This document shows positions 9,476 to 23,364 of a DNA stretch of 64,000 bases, in pieces; positions within the stretch are counted from its first letter, which is position 1, and every line of letters begins with the position of its first letter. The notes beneath the pieces are model-generated. The model searched no databases. It was not told the DNA's origin and was given only the letters and a program-made list of their open reading frames with translations. Position numbers and translations under genes: made by a program. This DNA comes from Hylemonella gracilis str. Niagara R (lineage in GTDB: Bacteria > Pseudomonadota > Gammaproteobacteria > Burkholderiales > Burkholderiaceae_C), in contig NZ_JEMG01000001.1 in the NCBI RefSeq assembly GCF_000600295.1, positions 2,406,477 through 2,470,476 on the forward strand. Reading direction: 5' to 3'.

Positions 9476-9541
9476 TCCCTGTGGCCGTTTCTACGCCCGC
9501 ACCGGGCAGGTCTCAGGCAGCCGCGCGTGTACCACCCCGCC

Positions 9542-11074
9542 TCAACCCGCAACCAGTTCCTTGTAGACGCCGCAGCCCACGTAGAGATCGTCCACCTGCT
9601 GCACGTAGGACATCTTGGTCTGCACCTTGCCGGTTGTGGGGTTGGTGATGTCGTATTCCACCCAGCCTGGCTCCCGCTCGGCCTGGCGCACGATGGCCTC
9701 CAGCAAACCCTGGCCGTCCACGCCCGGGATGTCCTGCACCCGCGTGCCGACCTTGGCCGGGTTGCCGCCGAAGGCGACATAGTGCCCCGCGCGATCCAGC
9801 GCGAAGACATACATGTCGCGGTCGTGAAACCCGCGGCTTGGGTTGGGATCGGAGGCCGTGAGGCCACGGGGGTAGGCCTCACGCGAAACCTGCTGGCGAA
9901 AGGCCACGGCCCGCCGCACCAGCGCCAGGGCTTCGTCCGCCGTGCCTTGCTGCAGGCGGAAGGTGGCCACCGCCTCGGCCAGGGTGGAAGCCCGTTCGCC
10001 CAGCTTCACGGCCTGCTCGACCGCATGCTCCACCATGGCCACATTGCTCTGAGTGATCTCATCGAGCTGCTGAATGGCCGCCGTGATCTGGGACAGCGAA
10101 CTGCTCTGCGCCACGCTGGCGGCCGAGATATCGTTCATGCGGTCCGAAACGCCACGGATGCCGTCCACGATGCGTGCAATGTCGCCGCCCATGGCCCGAA
10201 TCTGCGCCACGCTCTCGCCCACCTGTCCTGCCGAGGACAGGATGAGCGCTCGGATCTCGCGCGCCGCCTCGGACGAACGCTGGGCGAGCGTGCGCACCTC
10301 GGTCGCAACCACCGCGAAACCCCGCCCAGCCTCGCCCGCGCGGGCTGCTTCCACCGCCGCGTTCAGGGCCAGGATGTTGGTCTGGAAGGCGATGCCGTCG
10401 ATCACGCCAATGATCTCGTTCATGCGCTGCGCGCTGCCCTGGCTGGCTTCCACCGTCTGCACCACACCAGTCATGGCCTGGGCACCACCTTCGGCGACAC
10501 CGCGCACGTCGGAGGCCTGGGCCGTGGCCTGCTGCGTGGCGACGGAATTGCCTTGCACCGAGGCCGCCACCTCCTGCACGCTGGAGGCGGTTTCCTCCAG
10601 GTTCGCGGCCTGCTGCTCGGTGCGCTCGGACAGCTCGCGGCTGCTGTAGGCTAGGCTCTGGCCCGCCTGGGCCACCAGCGCCGAATTGCTGCGGATGCGC
10701 GCCACCATGGCCGATAGGCTGTTCACCATGCCACGCACGGTCTGGTCCAGGGCAGCCACTTCGTCACGGGCATCCGCACGGGTCGTGCCCGCCCCGCGGG
10801 TCACGCCACGCAAATCCCCATGCGCCGCTTGCTCCAGCATGCGCATGACACGCCGCATGTCGGCGCTCAGAGTCAGATGGAAGGACGCCATCAGGTAGAG
10901 CAAGATCGCGCCAGCCAGCACGCTGCCTTCCCAGGCCCAGGCCGTACCCGCCCCCAACCAGGGCGCCAGCACCGCCAGCAGCATGAAAAGCAGCAGCAAG
11001 AGGAATTTGCCCAGCAAGGGCAAACGTCGCATCAGGCGCGCGCCGGGAGAAAAGAAGACTCGCACAAATCCCAT
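9542..11074 (-). CDS. Methyl-accepting chemotaxis protein with C-terminal Cache domain
   Basis: This 510-residue chemoreceptor has two hydrophobic helices (about 20-40 and 48-66) joined by only a few residues, so it has almost no periplasmic sensor. A short HAMP-like linker leads to a full signalling domain whose hairpin tip contains [20 protein letters not shown]. After this comes an additional domain at about residues 380-510 ([41 protein letters not shown]) that reads as a single-Cache fold. With this topology the Cache domain would be cytoplasmic, the reverse of the usual layout. The gene is single and no chemotaxis operon is nearby. Confidence 0.9.
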   Translation of the reverse strand: MGFVRVFFSPGARLMRRLPLLGKFLLLLLFMLLAVLAPWLGAGTAWAWEGSVLAGAILLYLMASFHLTLSADMRRVMRMLEQAAHGDLRGVTRGAGTTRADARDEVAALDQTVRGMVNSLSAMVARIRSNSALVAQAGQSLAYSSRELSERTEQQAANLEETASSVQEVAASVQGNSVATQQATAQASDVRGVAEGGAQAMTGVVQTVEASQGSAQRMNEIIGVIDGIAFQTNILALNAAVEAARAGEAGRGFAVVATEVRTLAQRSSEAAREIRALILSSAGQVGESVAQIRAMGGDIARIVDGIRGVSDRMNDISAASVAQSSSLSQITAAIQQLDEITQSNVAMVEHAVEQAVKLGERASTLAEAVATFRLQQGTADEALALVRRAVAFRQQVSREAYPRGLTASDPNPSRGFHDRDMYVFALDRAGHYVAFGGNPAKVGTRVQDIPGVDGQGLLEAIVRQAEREPGWVEYDITNPTTGKVQTKMSYVQQVDDLYVGCGVYKELVAG

Positions 11075-11274
11075 CCAGGCAGGAATGAAAAGACTTCCGC
11101 GCGCAGTGCCGTGCCGTCATCTAGACGGCAACGGCGCGCCAGCAGTTAGATCCATCGGTGATATCAGAAATACCACCCGAGGCAGTATAGGATGCCCCTC
11201 AGCCGCAGCGCCACGGGTTTGCCCCTAAGCTGCGTGTGCCACCTCCGGTGGCAGGCCGCTGCGCTTGATCTTGG

Positions 11275-11739
11275 TCAAGCCAGCGCGGCGATGACATCCG
11301 CTGGGGCTTGCACGAGTTCGATCAGCACGCCTTCGCCCGCGATCGGAAACGACTCATTGCCCTTGGGGTGCAGGAAGCAGATGTCGTGGCCCGCCGCCCC
11401 CTTGCGGATGCCGCCGGGCGCGAAACGCACGCCCTGCTCCGTCAGCCAGGCGCAAGCCTTGGGCAAATCGTCCACCCACAGACCGACGTGGTTGAGTGGC
11501 GTGGCGTGGACGGCGGGTTTTTTGTCGGGGTCCAGCGGTTGCATCAGATCGACCTCGATGGCGTGCGGACCGCGACCGATGGTGCAAATGTCTTCGTCCA
11601 CGTTCTCGCTCGCACTGCGGAAGCTGCCCGTCACCGGCACCCCCAGCATGTCGACCCAGAGCGTGCGCAGGCGCGCCTTGTCCAGGCCACCGATGGCGAT
11701 CTGCTGGAGGCCGAGGATCTTGAAGGGACGCTTATTCAT
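11275..11739 (-). CDS. VOC-family protein, possible methylmalonyl-CoA epimerase
   Basis: This 154-residue protein has two glyoxalase-like modules, beginning at [11 protein letters not shown] and at [11 protein letters not shown], and ends with a GVLIELVQ strand that carries the usual last metal-ligand glutamate. Its position 55 bp after pccA in the methylmalonyl-CoA cluster makes the epimerase step (D- to L-methylmalonyl-CoA) the best guess. The first ligand position, usually His, is Gln13 here, so activity and metal binding are uncertain. Other VOC functions such as lyase or dioxygenase remain possible. Confidence 0.75.
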   Translation of the reverse strand: MNKRPFKILGLQQIAIGGLDKARLRTLWVDMLGVPVTGSFRSASENVDEDICTIGRGPHAIEVDLMQPLDPDKKPAVHATPLNHVGLWVDDLPKACAWLTEQGVRFAPGGIRKGAAGHDICFLHPKGNESFPIAGEGVLIELVQAPADVIAALA

Positions 11740-11794
11740 GGTGCTGACTCCATCGGTGCTGATCGAAACCGCTCAGTTCATCTGGTCCGCGCGT

Positions 11795-13843
<2,049 letters not shown>

Positions 13844-13857
13844 GTTCTTGTCCTGTC

Positions 13858-14148
13858 TCAGTGTTGACCAGCCAGCAGCGCCTTGCGCCGAGCCGTGAAA
13901 TCCCACCATGGGCGGGCAGCGCCGCCATTCATGAAGTCATGCGCCGCGAGGAAAGTGTCCAGCACGCATGGATCGTGGCGTTTGCCCATGGGGTCGCGCA
14001 GTTGCTCATACGCGGCCATCGGATCCATCGTTCGCACCAGCTCAGGGGTCGCAATACCCAGGCCACGCAAATCTTCCGCCATCGACTTGCCGATGTTCGG
14101 GATATCTGTCAGCACGCGGGCCTGTTGGGCGTTCATCGCCTTGGGCAT
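13858..14148 (-). CDS. Small helix-hairpin-helix protein, Cdd1 (pathogenicity locus) family
   Basis: This 96-residue protein has a helix-hairpin-helix motif, LTDIPNIGKSMAEDLRGLGI, followed by a segment with DPCVLDTFLAAHDF. This pattern matches the Cdd1/TfoX-C-like small proteins sometimes labelled mitomycin resistance. A nucleic-acid-binding role is implied by the motif but nothing is proven. It sits between pccB (22 bp away) and pccA (14 bp away) on the same strand, so it is cotranscribed with the carboxylase. An alternative start is the ATG at 14136. Confidence 0.8.
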   Translation of the reverse strand: MPKAMNAQQARVLTDIPNIGKSMAEDLRGLGIATPELVRTMDPMAAYEQLRDPMGKRHDPCVLDTFLAAHDFMNGGAARPWWDFTARRKALLAGQH

Positions 14149-14170
14149 GACCAAACTCGCGCCAGAACCG

Positions 14171-15703
<1,533 letters not shown>

Positions 15704-15763
15704 GGTGTCCTCAGTCTGCTTGCTTGGCTCTTAACACTAGGTTTTGGTTTCTCAATCTCGGTA

Positions 15764-16885
15764 TCAGGTGCCGGATGTTGGGTCCCTATCGGCCCAGACC
15801 TGCAGCAGCTGCCGCGCCGCCGTCGAGGCGGCCACACGCCCGGCCCGAACCTCCTCGGACAGGCCCGGCAACAGTTCCCTGATGCGCGGGTCTGCACGGA
15901 AGACCTGACGCAGACCGCTGTCGAGTCGCTCCCGCAGCCAGGCGGTGGCCTGCTGTTCGCGTCGCGCACTCAAGGCACCGTTGCCAGTTTGCAAGGCACG
16001 GAACTGGGTGACGGCGGCCCAGAACAGGTCCACGCCAGCGCCAGTCAACGCGCTCAGTTGCAGGACCTGAGGTTGCCAGATTTTCCCGCCCGTGCCCACT
16101 GGCGGATGACCCGCCTTGCCCCCCTTGTCCGCCGAGCCTCGTTGATCACCCTCGGGCTGGGCAATGCCAGGGTGTCCCGTGAAGCCGGATGAACGCTCGG
16201 GGTTGCCATGCTGCGTCAACAACCGCAGGGCCGATGTGATCTGCGCCTGGGCTCGCGTGGCTGCGGCGGCGTCCAGATCAGCCTTGTTGATGACCACCAG
16301 ATCGGCGAGTTCCATGACGCCCCGCTTGATGGCCTGCAGGTCATCACCCGCGTTGGGCAGTTGCAGCAGGCAGAACATGTCCGTCATGCCATGCACCGCC
16401 GTTTCGCTCTGCCCCACGCCCACGGTCTCCACGATCACGATGTCATAACCCGCCGCTTCACAGACCAGCATGGCCTCGCGGGTCTTTTCCGCGACGCCTC
16501 CCAGGGTGCCGCTGCTGGGGCTGGGCCGGATGTAGGCTTGGTCGTGCACGGACAGTTTTTCCATGCGGGTCTTGTCGCCCAGGATGGAACCACCGGACAA
16601 GGAAGATGAAGGGTCGACCGCCAGCACTGCGACCCGGTGACCACGTGCGATGAGGTACAAACCCAGGGCCTCGATGAAGGTGGACTTGCCCACCCCGGGC
16701 ACGCCACTGATGCCGAGGCGGAAGGCATTGCCCGTGTGCGGCAGCAGGGCAGTCAAGAGAGCATCGCCCTGCGCGCGGTGGTCAGCGCGCGTGGATTCGA
16801 GCAGGGTGATGGCCTTGGCGATGGCGCGGCGCTGTTGGGCCTGAGTTCCCTGCAAGATTTCGTCCAAGAAAGTTGGATGACTCAC
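15764..16885 (-). CDS. meaB: MeaB/ArgK-type GTPase, methylmalonyl-CoA mutase chaperone
   Basis: This 373-residue G3E-family GTPase loads and protects the cobalamin cofactor of methylmalonyl-CoA mutase. Walker [10 protein letters not shown], is at residues 61-69, followed by [19 protein letters not shown], the ETVGVGQSE switch segment and the NKAD base-recognition motif. An insertion of about 45 glycine- and proline-containing residues (after RLLTQHG, before [13 protein letters not shown]) is absent from typical MeaB proteins and probably forms a surface loop. The gene lies 37 bp after the mutase stop, so the two are coexpressed. Confidence 0.94.
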   Translation of the reverse strand: MSHPTFLDEILQGTQAQQRRAIAKAITLLESTRADHRAQGDALLTALLPHTGNAFRLGISGVPGVGKSTFIEALGLYLIARGHRVAVLAVDPSSSLSGGSILGDKTRMEKLSVHDQAYIRPSPSSGTLGGVAEKTREAMLVCEAAGYDIVIVETVGVGQSETAVHGMTDMFCLLQLPNAGDDLQAIKRGVMELADLVVINKADLDAAAATRAQAQITSALRLLTQHGNPERSSGFTGHPGIAQPEGDQRGSADKGGKAGHPPVGTGGKIWQPQVLQLSALTGAGVDLFWAAVTQFRALQTGNGALSARREQQATAWLRERLDSGLRQVFRADPRIRELLPGLSEEVRAGRVAASTAARQLLQVWADRDPTSGT

Positions 16886-16922
16886 GACTCACGCCCCAGC
16901 TTCAGCCCGAACGGATGGAGTC

Positions 16923-19106
16923 TCAAGCCTTGGCCACCTTGCGGATCTGCCCCAACACATCCCGCGCGCTGGCCGGGATCGGCGTGCCGGGGCCATAGAT
17001 GCCCTTGACGCCGGCCTCGTACAGGAACTCGTAATCCTGCTGAGGGATGACACCGCCGACGAAAACGATGATGTCATCGGATCCCTGCTGTTTCAGCGCC
17101 TCGATGATGGCGGGCACCAAGGTCTTGTGACCGGCCGCCAGCGTGGACACGCCCACGGCGTGCACGTCGTTTTCGATGGCCTGGCGCGCGCATTCCTCGG
17201 GGGTCTGGAACAGTGGGCCCAGGTCCACGTCGAAACCCAGGTCGGCGAAGGCCGTGGCCACCACTTTCGCGCCACGGTCGTGGCCGTCCTGGCCCAGCTT
17301 GGCGATCAGCACGCGCGGGCGACGCCCTTGCTGCTCGGCAAATCGCGTGATGTCCTGTTTCAGGCTGTCCCAGCCCTCGGCGTCGTCGTAAGCGGCAGCG
17401 TACACACCAGTCACCTTTTGCGTGTCGGCGCGGTGGCGCCCAAAAACCTTCTCCAGCGCGTCGCTGACTTCGCCCACCGTGGCGCGCAGGCGGATGGCGC
17501 GGATGCTGAGGTCGAGCAGATTGCCCTCGCCGCTCTCGGCGGCGGCGGTCAGCGCGTCCAGGGCCACCTGCACGGCGGCGGCATCGCGCGTGGCGCGGAT
17601 CTGCTGCAGGCGCGCGATCTGCTGCTCGCGCACCTTGTGGTTGTCCACCTCCAGGATGTCGATGGCCTCTTCCGAACCCTTGGGCACCTTGTACTTGTTG
17701 ACGCCAACAATCACATCTTGCCCCGAGTCGATGCGGGCCTGCTTCTCGGCGGCGGCGGCCTCGATTTTCAGCTTGGCCCAGCCAGAGTCCACCGCCTGGG
17801 TCATGCCGCCCATGGCGTCGACCTCCTCGATGATCTTCCACGCCGCGTCGGCCATGTCCTGCGTCAGCTTCTCCATCATGTAGCTGCCGGCCCAGGGGTC
17901 GACCACGCTGGTGATGTGGGTCTCTTCCTGCAAGATCAGCTGGGTGTTGCGCGCGATGCGGGCGGAAAATTCCGTGGGCAGGGCAATGGCTTCGTCGAAG
18001 CTGTTGGTGTGCAGGCTTTGCGTGCCACCGAACACCGCCGCCATGGCCTCGATGGTGGTGCGCACGATGTTGTTGTAGGGATCCTGTTCGGTCAGGCTCC
18101 AGCCACTGGTCTGGCAGTGCGTGCGCAGCATCAGGCTCTTGGGATTCTTGGCGCCGAAGTCCTTCATGATGCGGCACCACAAGGCGCGCGCCGCGCGCAT
18201 CTTGGCGATCTCCAGGTAGAAGTTCATGCCGACCGCCCAGAAGAAGCTCAGACGCCCCGCGAAGTCGTCCACGTCCAAGCCCTTGGCCAGCGCGGTCTTG
18301 ACGTACTCCTTGCCGTCGGCCAAGGTGAAAGCCAGCTCCAGCGCCTGGTTGGCGCCCGCCTCCTGCATGTGGTAGCCCGAAATCGAGATCGAGTTGAACT
18401 TCGGCATGTGCTTGGCCGTGTACTCGATGATGTCGCCGATGATGCGCATACTCGGCGCGGGCGGGTAGATGTAGGTGTTGCGGACCATGAACTCCTTGAG
18501 GATGTCGTTCTGGATGGTCCCAGCCAGTTGGTCCTGGCGCACACCCTGCTCCTCCGCCGCCACGACATACCCCGCGAGCACGGGCAGCACCGCGCCGTTC
18601 ATGGTCATGGACACACTGACCTGATCGAGTGGAATGCCGTCGAACAGGATCTTCATGTCCTCCACCGAGTCGATGGCGACGCCGGCCTTGCCCACGTCGC
18701 CGAAGACACGGGGGTGATCACTGTCGTAGCCACGGTGGGTCGCCAGGTCGAAGGCCACGCTCACACCCTGCCCACCCGCAGCCAAGGCCTTGCGGTAGAA
18801 GGCGTTGCTTTCCTCGGCAGTCGAGAAACCCGCGTACTGGCGGATCGTCCAGGGCCGCACCGTGTACATGGTGGCCTGCGGCCCGCGCAGAAATGGCTCG
18901 AAACCCGGCAGGGTGTCCGTGTGCGGCAACCCCTGCAAGTCCCGCGCTGTGTAGAGAGGCTTGACCTCGATGCCATCGGGTGTGACCCAGTTCAGGCGCT
19001 CCAGCGCAGCGCCCTTGAGGGATTGGGCCGCCGCCTGCTCCCAGGCGGAAAGCGCCGCCGCTGGGGCAGCCTGTACGTCGGGACGGGATTCGGGACTGCG
19101 GCTCAT
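16923..19106 (-). CDS. scpA: Methylmalonyl-CoA mutase (single-chain, B12-dependent)
   Basis: This 727-residue enzyme interconverts methylmalonyl-CoA and succinyl-CoA using adenosylcobalamin. The N-terminal TIM-barrel substrate domain includes GFSTAEESN and [13 protein letters not shown]. The C-terminal B12-binding domain carries the base-off histidine motif DGHDRGAKV and the later segment [11 protein letters not shown]. The length fits the homodimeric ScpA type rather than the two-subunit MutAB type. The ATG at 19106 gives the usual N-terminus although its ribosome binding site is weak. It is the first gene of the cluster leading through meaB, pccB, the Cdd1-like gene and pccA. No B12 riboswitch was recognised upstream. 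Confidence 0.95.
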   Translation of the reverse strand: MSRSPESRPDVQAAPAAALSAWEQAAAQSLKGAALERLNWVTPDGIEVKPLYTARDLQGLPHTDTLPGFEPFLRGPQATMYTVRPWTIRQYAGFSTAEESNAFYRKALAAGGQGVSVAFDLATHRGYDSDHPRVFGDVGKAGVAIDSVEDMKILFDGIPLDQVSVSMTMNGAVLPVLAGYVVAAEEQGVRQDQLAGTIQNDILKEFMVRNTYIYPPAPSMRIIGDIIEYTAKHMPKFNSISISGYHMQEAGANQALELAFTLADGKEYVKTALAKGLDVDDFAGRLSFFWAVGMNFYLEIAKMRAARALWCRIMKDFGAKNPKSLMLRTHCQTSGWSLTEQDPYNNIVRTTIEAMAAVFGGTQSLHTNSFDEAIALPTEFSARIARNTQLILQEETHITSVVDPWAGSYMMEKLTQDMADAAWKIIEEVDAMGGMTQAVDSGWAKLKIEAAAAEKQARIDSGQDVIVGVNKYKVPKGSEEAIDILEVDNHKVREQQIARLQQIRATRDAAAVQVALDALTAAAESGEGNLLDLSIRAIRLRATVGEVSDALEKVFGRHRADTQKVTGVYAAAYDDAEGWDSLKQDITRFAEQQGRRPRVLIAKLGQDGHDRGAKVVATAFADLGFDVDLGPLFQTPEECARQAIENDVHAVGVSTLAAGHKTLVPAIIEALKQQGSDDIIVFVGGVIPQQDYEFLYEAGVKGIYGPGTPIPASARDVLGQIRKVAKA

Positions 19107-19352
19107 GGTCTTGCTGTACGTACGCGCCCCAACCTGCCCGAGCGCGGTCGCTTGTGTCTCCTGGAAAGTGCCGGCGAGTTTACCCCTTGCCTCACCGCAG
19201 CCCCCGGCGCGCCTTGTTGCCTTCCCACCACTGAGAATGCTCGGATTTTCCCGAACCGAGGCACTTTTGCCGCACAAGTTACAGTCTTTTTGCATTATTC
19301 TGGCGGGTTAATTCATGGCTCAACGAGCCAGGAAGTCAGTGGACGCATTGCA

Positions 19353-21173
19353 TTGAACCCCCACCCCGACACCCAGGCTCTGGCACAAGCCCGCGCGCAG
19401 CTGCAGCGCGAGATTGCCGAGCGCGAAGCCATCCAGGCGCGTTACGAAGCGCAAATGGCTCAGCTGCGCGCTGAGCAGGCACGACTGCGCGAGTTGGCCG
19501 AGATGAGCTCGGAGTGGTTCTGGGAAATGGACGAGGAACTGCGCTTCACGCGGGTCTACGGTGGCGGACTGCTGGTTTCTTCGGCCGCGACGGACGCCCA
19601 CAATCCACTGGGCAAGCGCCGCTGGGAACTGCCGATCGCCAACGTGACCCCCGAGCATTGGAGAGAGCATCGGCACATGCTGGAGACGCGCCAACCCTTC
19701 AAGGACTTCGTCTACCAAATCCTCTCCCCGCTGACGGGCCAATTGCACTGGTGCTCCATCAGCGGCAAGCCGGTCTTTGTCGACGGCGTGTTCAAGGGCT
19801 ACCATGGCATTGGGATTGACATCACCGAGCGCAAGCAGGTCGAGATGCGGGTCGAGTTCCTTGCTTATCACGACGCCTTGACAGGTCTACCCAACCGGGC
19901 CCTGCTGCAAGACCGAATGCAGCAAGCCATCGCCCAGGCCGAACGTGCCGAGGACGGCTTGGCGCTGGCCTTCATCGACCTCGACAACTTCAAGCGCATC
20001 AACGATTCCTTAGGCCACGCTGCGGGCGACGCGCTGCTGCGCGAGATCGCCTTGCGCCTGAAGGGCTGCGTGCGCGAGAGTGACACGGTGAGCCGCCAGA
20101 GCGGCGACGAATTCATCCTCGTGCTGAGCGGTGTGGATGGCGTGCAACGCTGCATTCCCACGCTGGACAAGATCATGCGCAGGCTGCAGGAGCCCATGCT
20201 TTTCGAGGGCAAGGAGATCAGCGCTTCGGCCTCCATCGGGGTGGCTTTTTACCCGCAGGATGGCGCGACCTTCGACGAGCTGCGCAAGAAGGCCGACCTG
20301 GCCATGTACCGCAGCAAGGACACGGGCCGCAACGCCTACTACTTCTACGACGAGGCGATGAACAACGACGCGGAGGAGCACCTGCTGCTGCGCAACGGCT
20401 TGCGACTCGCGATCGAACGGGGCGAATTCGTGCTGCACTACCAGCCGCAGATGGACATCCGCAGCGGCCGCTTGGTTGGCGTGGAGGCCTTGCTGCGTTG
20501 GCAGTCACCCACCTTCGGACTGGTCGAGCCGGGTCGTTTCATCCCCGTGGCCGAGGACAGCGGGCTGATCGTGCCCATCGGCGCCTGGGTGCTGGAACAG
20601 GCCTGCCGGCAGGCCCGGGCCTGGCAGGACGACGGCTTGCCGGCCCTGACCGTGGCCGTCAACCTCTCGGCCGTGCAATTCCGCCGGGACGACATGGAAG
20701 CCACCGTGGACCAGGCGCTGGCGCGCAGCGGCCTGCCCCCCCACTGCCTGGAACTCGAGCTGACCGAGTCCATCCTGCTGCAGGACGTGGAGCAGGTCCT
20801 GACCCTGGTACGGCGGTTGCGCCAGCGCGGCATGCACTTCTCCATCGACGACTTCGGCACCGGCTATTCCAGCCTGGCCTACCTCAAACGCATGGACATC
20901 GACAAACTCAAGATCGACCGCAGCTTCGTGCATGACCTGGATCAGACGGCGGACGCGGCGGCGATCGTCGAGGCCATCGTCGAAATGGCGCACAAGCTGG
21001 GCCTGCGCACCATCGCCGAGGGGGTGGAATCACCAGAGCTGCTGGACCGTCTGCGCGACATCGGCTGTGACGAGGCGCAGGGCTACCTGCACGCTCACCC
21101 CATGCCCGCACCCGAGTTCGCGCGCTACCTGCGCACCCATTTTCAGGACCGCGCCCAACCCCAGTTGGCCTGA
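19353..21173 (+). CDS. PAS-GGDEF-EAL c-di-GMP signalling protein
   Basis: This 606-residue soluble protein starts with a charged coiled coil (about 5-55), then a PAS domain ending in GIGIDITERK, a GGDEF domain and an EAL domain. The cyclase motif is SGDEF at 250-254 in place of GGDEF, with RESD as an I-site just before. The EAL motif at 378-380 and DDFGTGYSSL are intact, so phosphodiesterase activity looks more certain than synthesis. No in-frame ATG precedes the conserved part; I chose TTG at 19353. That TTG overlaps the stop of a 13-codon ATG frame starting at 19315 (sequence TTGA), which could couple translation. The gene is divergent from the mutase cluster. Confidence 0.88.
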   Translation: MNPHPDTQALAQARAQLQREIAEREAIQARYEAQMAQLRAEQARLRELAEMSSEWFWEMDEELRFTRVYGGGLLVSSAATDAHNPLGKRRWELPIANVTPEHWREHRHMLETRQPFKDFVYQILSPLTGQLHWCSISGKPVFVDGVFKGYHGIGIDITERKQVEMRVEFLAYHDALTGLPNRALLQDRMQQAIAQAERAEDGLALAFIDLDNFKRINDSLGHAAGDALLREIALRLKGCVRESDTVSRQSGDEFILVLSGVDGVQRCIPTLDKIMRRLQEPMLFEGKEISASASIGVAFYPQDGATFDELRKKADLAMYRSKDTGRNAYYFYDEAMNNDAEEHLLLRNGLRLAIERGEFVLHYQPQMDIRSGRLVGVEALLRWQSPTFGLVEPGRFIPVAEDSGLIVPIGAWVLEQACRQARAWQDDGLPALTVAVNLSAVQFRRDDMEATVDQALARSGLPPHCLELELTESILLQDVEQVLTLVRRLRQRGMHFSIDDFGTGYSSLAYLKRMDIDKLKIDRSFVHDLDQTADAAAIVEAIVEMAHKLGLRTIAEGVESPELLDRLRDIGCDEAQGYLHAHPMPAPEFARYLRTHFQDRAQPQLA

Positions 21174-21361
21174 GCCCGCACAGGCTGCAGGCAGCAAGCG
21201 CCGCCACGCCTTATGTCCCCACGGGTACACGCCCAGCGGGCCTGGTGGTGCCGAGCTATCATCGCGGGCTTTCCTCCAACGACTGCCCGCAGCACGCGGG
21301 CCAGCCCCCGTCGACAGGGAAGCCCACATTCCAGATTCCCGGCTCTCGCTCGCTCTCGCCC

Positions 21362-23269
21362 ATGACGCAACACCCCGTATCCGCTTCGGCGGCCACCACC
21401 ATCGACCCAATCCAGACGCTGCCTGAGCTCCTGGCTTGGCGCGCCACGCAAAGCCCGGAGCACGAGGCCTACCGCGAATTCGACGTCGTCACGCAGCAAT
21501 GGCGTAGCCTGAACTGGGGCCAGACCCTGGCGGAAGTGCGAGGCTGGCAGGGCGCCCTGGCCACCAGCGGCATCCAGTCCGGCCAACGGGTGGCCATCCT
21601 GCTGCCCAATGGTTTCAACGCCATGCGCATCGACCAGGCCACGCTGGCGCAAGGTGCCGTGCCCGTGCCGCTGCACGCCATCGATAACCCCGGCAGCATC
21701 GCCTACATCCTCAGCGACTGCGCCGCCAGCCTGCTGATGTTGGGCCAAGTCGCGCAATGGCAGCAGATCCAGGCCGCCGCGATGCAGGCGGGCATCTCGC
21801 TGGACGCGCTGCACACCGTGATTTGCACCGAGGCCAGCACCCAGGAACTTGGCGCCACGGGGTTGGCAGCCCCCCAACCGCGCCTGCTCACTCTGAGCGA
21901 TTGGTTGGACGCGGGCCGCTCGACCCCGCTGGACCCGGGCAAAGCCAACGCCGCAGGACCAGGGCCGGAAGACCTGGCGACCATCGTCTATACCTCCGGC
22001 ACGACCGGCAAACCCAAGGGCGTGATGCTGACGCACCAGAATGTGCTTGCCAACGTGAAATCCATCTACCCCTGCGTGACGCCCCTGCCAGAAGACATCT
22101 TCCTGTCCTTCCTGCCGCTGTCACACACTTTTGAGCGCACCACCGGGTATTACCTGCCGATCGCGTCGGGGTCCACGGTGGTCTATGCACGCTCGGTGCA
22201 GCAATTGGCCGAGGACATGAAGCTGGTGCGCCCGACGGTGCTGATCTCGGTGCCGCGCATTTATGAACGCGTGCACACCCGGCTGCTGGAGATGCTGTCC
22301 AAGTCGGGCTTCAAGCAGCGCCTGTTCGAGGCCGCGCAGGCCGAGGGATGGAAAAGGTTTCGCGCCGCACAGGGCCTGACGGGTGAGACGGCAGAAGACG
22401 CCGCCCAGGCGGCCAGGGCAGGATGGCTGCGTGTCCTACCCTGGGCGCTGCTGCGCAGGCTGGTCGCACAACCGTTGCTGGCGCGGTTTGGCGGGCGCAT
22501 CCGCATCGCGGTCAGCGGTGGCGCGCCCCTGGCGCCAGCCCAAGCGCGCTGCTTCCTTGGTCTGGGCCTGCCCCTGTTGCAGGGCTACGGCATGACGGAG
22601 ACCTCCCCGGTCGTGGCGGCCAATCGGCCCGGTGACAACGACCCCGCGACGGTGGGGCGCGCCCTGCCTCGCGTGCAGGTGCGCATCGGCGACAACCGCG
22701 AGCTTCAGGTGCGCGGACCCTCGGTGATGCGTGGCTATTGGAACCGTCCCGAAGACACGGCGCGGGTCCTGGATGCCGAAGGCTGGTTGTCCACCGGTGA
22801 CCAGGCCGAGATCAATGCGCAAGGACGCATCCGCATCCTGGGCCGCATCAAGGAAATCATCGTCACCTCGACCGGTGAGAAAGTCCCGCCGGGTGACCTG
22901 GAGCAGGCCATCCTGGCCGACCCCCTGTTCGAGCAAGTGTTCGTGGTTGGCGAGCAGCGCCCCTACATCGCCGCCGTGGCCGTGGTACAGACCGAGGAAT
23001 GGGCGAAGTTCGCCCAGAGTCTCGGACTGGTTCCCCTGGCCGAGCAAAGCCTCACTGCCCCGGAGGTCCTCGCGGCCGTGCTCAAACGCATCGAGCGCGC
23101 CACGGGCAGCTTCCCGCACTACGCCGTGCCGCGCGCCGTCACGCTCACGCGTGAACCCTGGACCATCGAGAACGGCCTGATGACACCCACGCTCAAGCTC
23201 AAGCGCAACAACCTGATCGCACGCTTCGAATCGGCCATCGAGGTGATGTACCGCAAGCGTGGCGCCTGA
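21362..23269 (+). CDS. Long-chain acyl-CoA ligase (AMP-binding, FadD15/FAA1 type)
   Basis: This 635-residue ANL-superfamily enzyme activates fatty acids to acyl-CoA through an acyl-adenylate. The P-loop motif YTSGTTGKPKGVMLTH, the segment GYGMTETSPVV, the STGD motif and the hinge region GRIKEIIVTSTGEKV are all present. The overall layout resembles the long eukaryote-like ligases rather than E. coli FadD. The start at 21362 places the conserved N-terminus correctly; no clear ribosome binding site is seen. The gene stands alone between the GGDEF-EAL gene and the convergent cyclase. Chain-length preference is unknown. Confidence 0.9.
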   Translation: MTQHPVSASAATTIDPIQTLPELLAWRATQSPEHEAYREFDVVTQQWRSLNWGQTLAEVRGWQGALATSGIQSGQRVAILLPNGFNAMRIDQATLAQGAVPVPLHAIDNPGSIAYILSDCAASLLMLGQVAQWQQIQAAAMQAGISLDALHTVICTEASTQELGATGLAAPQPRLLTLSDWLDAGRSTPLDPGKANAAGPGPEDLATIVYTSGTTGKPKGVMLTHQNVLANVKSIYPCVTPLPEDIFLSFLPLSHTFERTTGYYLPIASGSTVVYARSVQQLAEDMKLVRPTVLISVPRIYERVHTRLLEMLSKSGFKQRLFEAAQAEGWKRFRAAQGLTGETAEDAAQAARAGWLRVLPWALLRRLVAQPLLARFGGRIRIAVSGGAPLAPAQARCFLGLGLPLLQGYGMTETSPVVAANRPGDNDPATVGRALPRVQVRIGDNRELQVRGPSVMRGYWNRPEDTARVLDAEGWLSTGDQAEINAQGRIRILGRIKEIIVTSTGEKVPPGDLEQAILADPLFEQVFVVGEQRPYIAAVAVVQTEEWAKFAQSLGLVPLAEQSLTAPEVLAAVLKRIERATGSFPHYAVPRAVTLTREPWTIENGLMTPTLKLKRNNLIARFESAIEVMYRKRGA

Positions 23270-23364
23270 GCAGGCGCTCGACACCGCTGACCTCAACACA
23301 CCAGCACGCACCGATCCGCCCGAGTTGAGTGGAATAGGAAGACACCCACAGCGAAAGGCCGCGC

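Noticed and set aside
17127-19352. N-terminal extension of the plus-strand GGDEF-EAL frame by about 740 codons
   Set aside because: This part lies antisense to the methylmalonyl-CoA mutase gene and shows no domains; the real protein starts near 19353.
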